Below are positions 6,824 to 10,927 of a stretch of DNA of 10,927 nucleotides, piece after piece; the stretch's first letter is position 1, and each line of letters opens with the position of its first letter. The notes beneath the pieces are model-generated. The model had not been told where the DNA came from, searched no databases, and saw only the letters and a program-made list of their open reading frames with translations. This stretch comes from Stramenopiles sp. TOSAG23-3 (lineage: Eukaryota > Sar), in NCBI GenBank assembly GCA_900128585.1, contig LT642621.1, forward strand, positions 2,628 through 13,554. Reading direction: 5' to 3'. Both the position numbers and the translations under genes were made by a program.

Positions 6824-9800
6824 CGAATACCGAATACCGCCAGGATGACGTGCGGCACAGGCATTCAACCCATTCATCACTTTCCATCTCGCCGTCATCT
6901 GACTCTTTTCTTTCCGCAGAGGACAAACTGTAGTCGATGTTACACGCCTGAAATATAAGGTCCAGTCTGACAGAGGGGAGAGCTTTTCTATCTTTTTGGA
7001 ATTTGCACTCCCTGCACCACTTCCAAAATTCGGCATGGTCCATGCTATTTGCGTCCCCGGCTTCTGCTGCGGCGTAATATTGAAAAATGCGCTTCAAATC
7101 TCGTATTCTGTGCCTGAAAATGTCGGTGTATTGAGTTATTACTTCATTTTGATCGTCCTCTTCCGTTACACCTGCCCGCTTAAACACGCTGCCCTCCAGC
7201 TGAACGCGGTCAATCGTAGTGAAAGACCCATCGTCAACGTCCTCTTCAACCTTTACTTTTCTTGATAGAACTGTCGTACAAACGGACTGCCACACCAAAT
7301 ATGTCAACCGGTCCCTCCATTCGTTCCACCTTTTTCGATCCGGTAGAGCCTTTAAAAAATTGCTGGACTCCCACTGCAGAATATTTCTTAACCGATCTTG
7401 GTTTTCAACAATCTGATTGTTCATAGCCACCAGGTCCTCGTGAAGAAACGCTAGCTGACCCTTTGCTGCCAATTTGACTGCCGTCTCCCGAATGCTGTTC
7501 CACTTCAGCGCAGCTTCTTCGAGCAGATCCATTTCCCGCTTTTCCATCTCTTTCGGCAAAAAGACGCACCCGTCGGATTTTGAAACAATTGCTGCCAAGA
7601 GAGCAAATTTTAGCGGGACTTCTCGGCCCTCCACGTGGATCCTTTGGCCACAATAGCGTGACATGATGTGAACTATGATCCCCGATTCAGCCTCTCGAGC
7701 AGCTAAACGGGCCATTCGTGCTTCTTGTTTGGCGACCTCTTCCGGGGTTGGCTCCCTTGGTATACCGGTAATATCTGTCGCTGTGATAAAGCGCCCAAGT
7801 GGTAATTCAACAGACTTAAATTTGTGGAAGCTTTGCTTCTTCATCTCACTCTCCACTACGTCGCGCTCTGCTAGTTCGTTCAAGCACCTGCTAGCACGGT
7901 CGTATAGCTTTAAGCTCATGCGCTCATCAAATTTATCTGCTTCGGCGAGGTAATCAAAAGAATTATCTTCTCCCTCGTTTTCTTCTTTCTCTTCGTCTGT
8001 GTCATCGTTGCGCCCTACGTGCTCCTCGTGCCCCGTCAACAAAGACTCTTGCAATAGTATTTTCTCCCTCAAATCTAAGGCGGGGATTAAGCTGAAGCGA
8101 TTCAGGGCTGTGTATATACTGCAGTCGGTCAAGTCGTCGGGAACTTCGAGGAGTTTTCCAACTTTTTTCTTCTGTCCTTTCTCTACGTGGCCATATTTGA
8201 GCAGGATAGACCTTGCGGGCTCTCTATGAAGCTGGTAATTTACCCACTGTAGCAGAAGCATCCCGTCACGGGTTTCAAATGGCTGAAACGCGGGGGTCTT
8301 CTCTATACTATTAAATTGTCCTGGCAGCCATGACAGCAACGTCCTTTCCACATCCTCCTCTGCCCTGACTTCCTTGTGAAATTCAGGCTCAGTAAATTCA
8401 GCCTTCGGCAGGGCTGTTATATGCATTGTGGACAGGCGAAACACATCAGGCGCCTTTCGGAAGCATTCCATGGTATTATGCGTCTCGTGCATTACAGCCA
8501 TGTCCCCGGCAACTTTGATGGAACTTGTCAGCGCTATTATCACTTTTTTCAAAGTAGGAGGCTGCCGTGCAGGGTCGTGCAGAATTGCTAGTGCCCGTTC
8601 GAGCTGGTCTTCGAAATTTTGCGCAGCGCTGGACACGTTGTCAATTTCATGCATGACGTACATTGTCTGTTCGCGGACTTCGCCAATCTCTTTTGTGTAC
8701 TCTTTCACTTGTGTCATTGCATGCTCTTCCCAGTTTCTTTCCCTGTCGTACCTGCTTCTAGCCACTACAATTTTCCATTCTTTCCATAATTTCTTTAAAC
8801 CTATCTGTTTCTTTTTGAAAAAATATATGCCCAGCATTCTTGCGGCCCGTTTTTGCTTCTTAATTGAATCTCTCCAGCGGGTAAAAACTCTATTGAGCAT
8901 TGAATTTTGCCAACGCTTTACAGTAAGCTCTAGTGATCGTTTTTCGGCTGCTTGCTGTCTCTTGAGCATGTCCAAATACTTTTGGAAGCCTGGGAGCAAA
9001 TTACGTTCGTGATGAATCTGATCCCGTAAATGACCAACCTCTTCGAAGTACGAGTTGACTTTCATGACTTTATTAATAAGCTGTTTAGACAAGCCACTTT
9101 GAGACTGCGGAAAATTTCTTTGAATGCTCCTCAACTGTTCTACTGCTCTGTTGTCTTTAAATATAGAGTACAGTATGTGCTCTATCGCTACCCGTGCTGC
9201 TGGGTGAGATTCGCATATTCTATCTTCCAGCTCTAACAGCAGCTGGGTTACTATCGTAGCCATCATTCTGGACGGCCCCCGAACGGCCTCCGATAACTGG
9301 ATGACCTCCAACAATTTTACCTGCGCCCATTTTGATTTGCTGACAAAAAAATCCTTTTCTTTGTTGTACGTATCGACCCATTGTTGCGTGCTGTGATCGC
9401 GGCTCTTGGCCCCCGGAATAATGTGTGATGTGTCGAACGATGGTGACCAGTACACGGATATCATACCGTCTGTTTTTTGTTGCGTTGACGTCTTCTTCGG
9501 CATGTTTCGCTTCTGCCCAATAACCATGTCGACTAATGGTTCCTTGCTTTGGCGCTTTTGTACTCTTCTAAGCACCTTCAATTCTTCCGCGCGGTTTTTG
9601 TTTGTTGTTAGAAGCGTTGACGACGATTCTCTTGCCCTGATGGATGATTCAAAAGTTAGCCCTTCTATGGGAGAAATGTTTGTGGGGCTTAAAGGTTTAA
9701 GGGAGACCTTGTTCGGAGAGTTTAAATACGGCGCCCCGGGGAGGCTAAAGGTTTGTGGCGTGTCTTTCGTGCCTGCCTCAGCATTCGTTGTAACACGAAT

Positions 9801-9995
9801 ATTATCCACAGACACTTCGCCCGTGTTTGGCAGGAAAATTCCCACCTTTTCTAGAAAGCTAATCGAGTGTCTACGTTCTAAGGGTGGGGGCCTGCCTTTT
9901 TGTCCGTCAGTTGCTAAAGATGCCCCCCTCCGCACAGAAGACCCGAGGGCCTTGCTGCTTTGAGACAAGTACGGGTTGTTTTTCCGGTGGCTCAT
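6771..9995 (-). CDS. Large cytoskeletal-type protein with Sfi1-like repeats, fimbrin-like CH region and EF-hand-like segments; frameshifted near its 3' end
   Basis: As read, 1074 residues from the ATG at 9995; genuine sequence runs to S1055 and the last 19 residues are out of frame because of the duplication at 6824-6837. Intact length would be 1230. Residues 1-200 are Ser/Pro/basic and look disordered. Residues about 225-470 are helical and coiled-coil-like, with two Sfi1-type units (LxxxFxxWR ending at W374/R375 and LxxxWxxWK ending at W407/K408), a centrin-binding pattern. Residues about 545-775 resemble a fimbrin/plastin CH2: LLLQWVNYQL (580-589), DLTDCSIYTAL (621-631), RASRCLNEL (700-708) and FITATDITG (736-744), with an acidic insertion near 660-680. 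Residues about 960-1055 hold EF-hand-like segments (FQYYAAAEAGD..., LIFQACNIDYS... with acidic loop before W1042). No TM segment. A role at basal body, centrosome or flagellar cytoskeleton is inferred from centrin-type repeats plus CH and EF-hand-like parts; I know no gene symbol. The ATG context is unremarkable, and no in-frame ATG was needed further upstream. Confidence 0.85.
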   Translation of the reverse strand: MSHRKNNPYLSQSSKALGSSVRRGASLATDGQKGRPPPLERRHSISFLEKVGIFLPNTGEVSVDNIRVTTNAEAGTKDTPQTFSLPGAPYLNSPNKVSLKPLSPTNISPIEGLTFESSIRARESSSTLLTTNKNRAEELKVLRRVQKRQSKEPLVDMVIGQKRNMPKKTSTQQKTDGMISVYWSPSFDTSHIIPGAKSRDHSTQQWVDTYNKEKDFFVSKSKWAQVKLLEVIQLSEAVRGPSRMMATIVTQLLLELEDRICESHPAARVAIEHILYSIFKDNRAVEQLRSIQRNFPQSQSGLSKQLINKVMKVNSYFEEVGHLRDQIHHERNLLPGFQKYLDMLKRQQAAEKRSLELTVKRWQNSMLNRVFTRWRDSIKKQKRAARMLGIYFFKKKQIGLKKLWKEWKIVVARSRYDRERNWEEHAMTQVKEYTKEIGEVREQTMYVMHEIDNVSSAAQNFEDQLERALAILHDPARQPPTLKKVIIALTSSIKVAGDMAVMHETHNTMECFRKAPDVFRLSTMHITALPKAEFTEPEFHKEVRAEEDVERTLLSWLPGQFNSIEKTPAFQPFETRDGMLLLQWVNYQLHREPARSILLKYGHVEKGQKKKVGKLLEVPDDLTDCSIYTALNRFSLIPALDLREKILLQESLLTGHEEHVGRNDDTDEEKEENEGEDNSFDYLAEADKFDERMSLKLYDRASRCLNELAERDVVESEMKKQSFHKFKSVELPLGRFITATDITGIPREPTPEEVAKQEARMARLAAREAESGIIVHIMSRYCGQRIHVEGREVPLKFALLAAIVSKSDGCVFLPKEMEKREMDLLEEAALKWNSIRETAVKLAAKGQLAFLHEDLVAMNNQIVENQDRLRNILQWESSNFLKALPDRKRWNEWRDRLTYLVWQSVCTTVLSRKVKVEEDVDDGSFTTIDRVQLEGSVFKRAGVTEEDDQNEVITQYTDIFRHRIRDLKRIFQYYAAAEAGDANSMDHAEFWKWCRECKFQKDRKALPSVRLDLIFQACNIDYSLSSAERKESDDGEMESDEWVECLCRTSSWRYSVFEEDGWRAGRPFKKAYER
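6824..6837 (-). repeat. 7-bp tandem duplication causing a frameshift
   Basis: On the plus strand CGAATAC occurs twice in direct succession, followed by CG of a third partial unit. On the coding strand this is CGGTATT twice. It adds 7 nt (7 mod 3 = 1) to the gene: the frame before it encodes ...SSWRYS and the frame after it begins KKTAGEL. With a single copy, 6296-9995 minus 7 is 3693 nt, exactly 1231 codons including the stop. Confidence 0.9.
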
Positions 9996-10460
9996 AGCGC
10001 GGCAGGTGCAAAAGATTTACTTCTGTTTATAGTTTCCTTTCACTTCTTAAGCACCCACTTTGTTAAATTTGTTGTTGGGCGCTTGTAACTCTACCAACAA
10101 TTTGGTTCACTTGCAGTGCAACAAAAGAATTCTTCCGCAGAATTTAAAAGTTGATGTTGTTGTTGTTATATACGACGTATTTTAGAACGACTAGACTAAT
10201 TTTGTTTGGTATTTGCTACCATCCACAGAGGTATATTACGTAATTTACACAAATGAAAAATAGGTATATCAATTTAACATATAATTTTGTTTAAGTTATG
10301 TTTTTGTCTTAATTAGTGTTAGTTTTCATTAACAGCTATACTAACATTTTGTACCGGTATAATAATACGCATAATTATAAGGCCTTTTAATATTACCAAC
10401 TCATGATGAGGATTTTTTTTGTAGTCGTCTTGTTTGAAACTTGACCTTATCTGAAGGTTT

Positions 10461-10489
10461 AAAAAAAACAAGAAGAAAGAAGAAGAAAA
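10461..10489. repeat. A/GAA-rich microsatellite-like tract
   Basis: An A8 run followed by imperfect GAA/AGA units, similar in character to the tract at the window start. Confidence 0.6.
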
Positions 10490-10572
10490 TGCAAAAAACA
10501 GAACAACGTAAAATCTGGCAGAAAATCTAGTTAACTCACACCTCGTGGCGTCGCTCGCTCCGCGATGTACAC

Positions 10573-10606
10573 TGCCCTTGCCTTGCCCTGCCCTGCCTGC
10601 CCCCCT
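10573..10606. repeat. Imperfect CCTTG/CCCTG pentamer tract
   Basis: A short run of CCTTG and CCCTG units ending in a C6 run, a GC-rich island in an otherwise AT-rich spacer. It is imperfect, about six units. Confidence 0.65.
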
Positions 10607-10873
10607 TTTACTTTTTAGAATTTATTGTTTTTTAATTAAACTAGACTAACTGAAACACATCCTCGTATACGTACGTTCGTTTGTGTTAACACTGTGTTAG
10701 GTTCCTGTAATATATCTTTTAATGACGGATAATAGAGAGGGAGAACAGAATAAGGAAACCAAAACGTTTTTAGAACAGGAGAGCAGTGCGGTTTAATTGC
10801 GGATGTTTGCGCGGAAGAATGCCAGGGACTTTTAATTAGTACCACACAGCATAGGTATCAATCTGTGATGACA

Positions 10874-10888
10874 ACGACGACGACGACG
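10874..10888. repeat. (ACG)5 trinucleotide repeat
   Basis: Five perfect ACG units near the window end, preceded by one ACA. Confidence 0.75.
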
Positions 10889-10927
10889 AAGAACATCAAA
10901 AAATCGGTTCGAAGTAATAATAAAAGG

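Larger units (their letters stand above)
9996..10927. other. AT-rich intergenic region, no gene supported
   Basis: About 0.9 kb. The first part is the upstream region of the minus-strand cytoskeletal gene. It contains TTG/GTT repeats near 10153-10168, a strongly AT-rich stretch (10170-10410), a GAA-rich tract, a C-rich pentamer tract and an ACG run (entered separately). The only frame of note, 10636-10845 on the minus strand, starts with GTG and has no internal Met, so it is not called. No tRNA box pair or mobile-element ends were seen. Confidence 0.6.

Noticed and set aside
6821-6830. A 10-nt GT...AG segment on the coding strand at the frameshift, as a micro-intron
   Set aside because: Its removal would also restore the frame (one Lys fewer), but 10 nt is shorter than any intron I know of. 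The tandem duplication is the better explanation. RNA reads would settle it.
6824-7036. Separate gene starting at the ATG at 7036 and reading into the EF-hand-like tail
   Set aside because: The codons between 7036 and the duplication overlap well-conserved-looking codons of the other frame and show no protein character. A frameshift by the 7-bp duplication explains both frames more simply.
8428-9963. Plus-strand frames of up to 194 codons (8428-9012 and 9406-9963) opposite the large gene
   Set aside because: They are antisense shadows of a long coding frame with recognisable domains and have no domain character of their own.
10636-10845. 69-codon minus-strand frame
   Set aside because: It starts with GTG, has no internal Met, shows no domain and lies in AT-rich repeat-dotted spacer.
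10906-10916. GGTTCGAAG string resembling a tRNA B box
   Set aside because: There is no matching A box at the right distance upstream, no acceptor-stem pairing, and the B-box 3' half lacks the usual CC.

Overview
The window looks like nuclear DNA of a unicellular eukaryote, most likely a compact, intron-poor protist or microalga. Evidence: a mitochondrial carrier protein, a 7-TM eukaryotic-type rhomboid, multi-C2/IQ and Sfi1/CH/EF-hand-like proteins, long uninterrupted reading frames, ATG starts without Shine-Dalgarno sites, and AT-rich, microsatellite-dotted spacers. Nothing in it fixes the lineage. No CRISPR, rRNA, convincing tRNA, transposon or prokaryotic operon was seen.

Layout. Four protein-coding genes lie in two convergent pairs. 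Pair 1: a mitochondrial carrier of the SLC25A39/40 (MTM1) type (223-1359, +) faces a secretase-type rhomboid protease (1501-2436, -), with 141 bp between the stop codons. A divergent spacer of about 0.8 kb (2437-3231) carries the upstream regions of the rhomboid and of the next gene. Pair 2: a 983-residue protein with three IQ motifs, two complete and one degenerate C2 domain, a GYF-like segment and a C2-like tail (3232-6183, +) faces a large cytoskeletal-type gene (6296-9995, -), with 112 bp between stops. About 0.9 kb of AT-rich, repeat-dotted DNA (9996-10927) closes the window.

Main observation. The large minus-strand gene is split into two frames by an exact 7-bp tandem duplication (6824-6837). 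Counting one copy only, the whole interval 6296-9995 becomes a single 1230-residue frame. As the sequence stands, translation stops after 1074 residues, the last 19 of them out of frame, and the final 175 residues with an EF-hand-like pair are lost. The intact protein would combine two Sfi1-like repeats exactly 33 residues apart, a fimbrin-like calponin-homology region and C-terminal EF-hand-like segments, which suggests a centrin-, Ca2+- and cytoskeleton-linked protein.

The genes do not form a pathway. A loose theme is Ca2+/calmodulin or centrin signalling at membranes and cytoskeleton (the two large proteins), next to two housekeeping membrane proteins. Start codons were corrected in two cases: the longest open frames of the rhomboid and the C2 protein begin at GTG and TTG, while the first ATG lies 6 and 20 codons further in.
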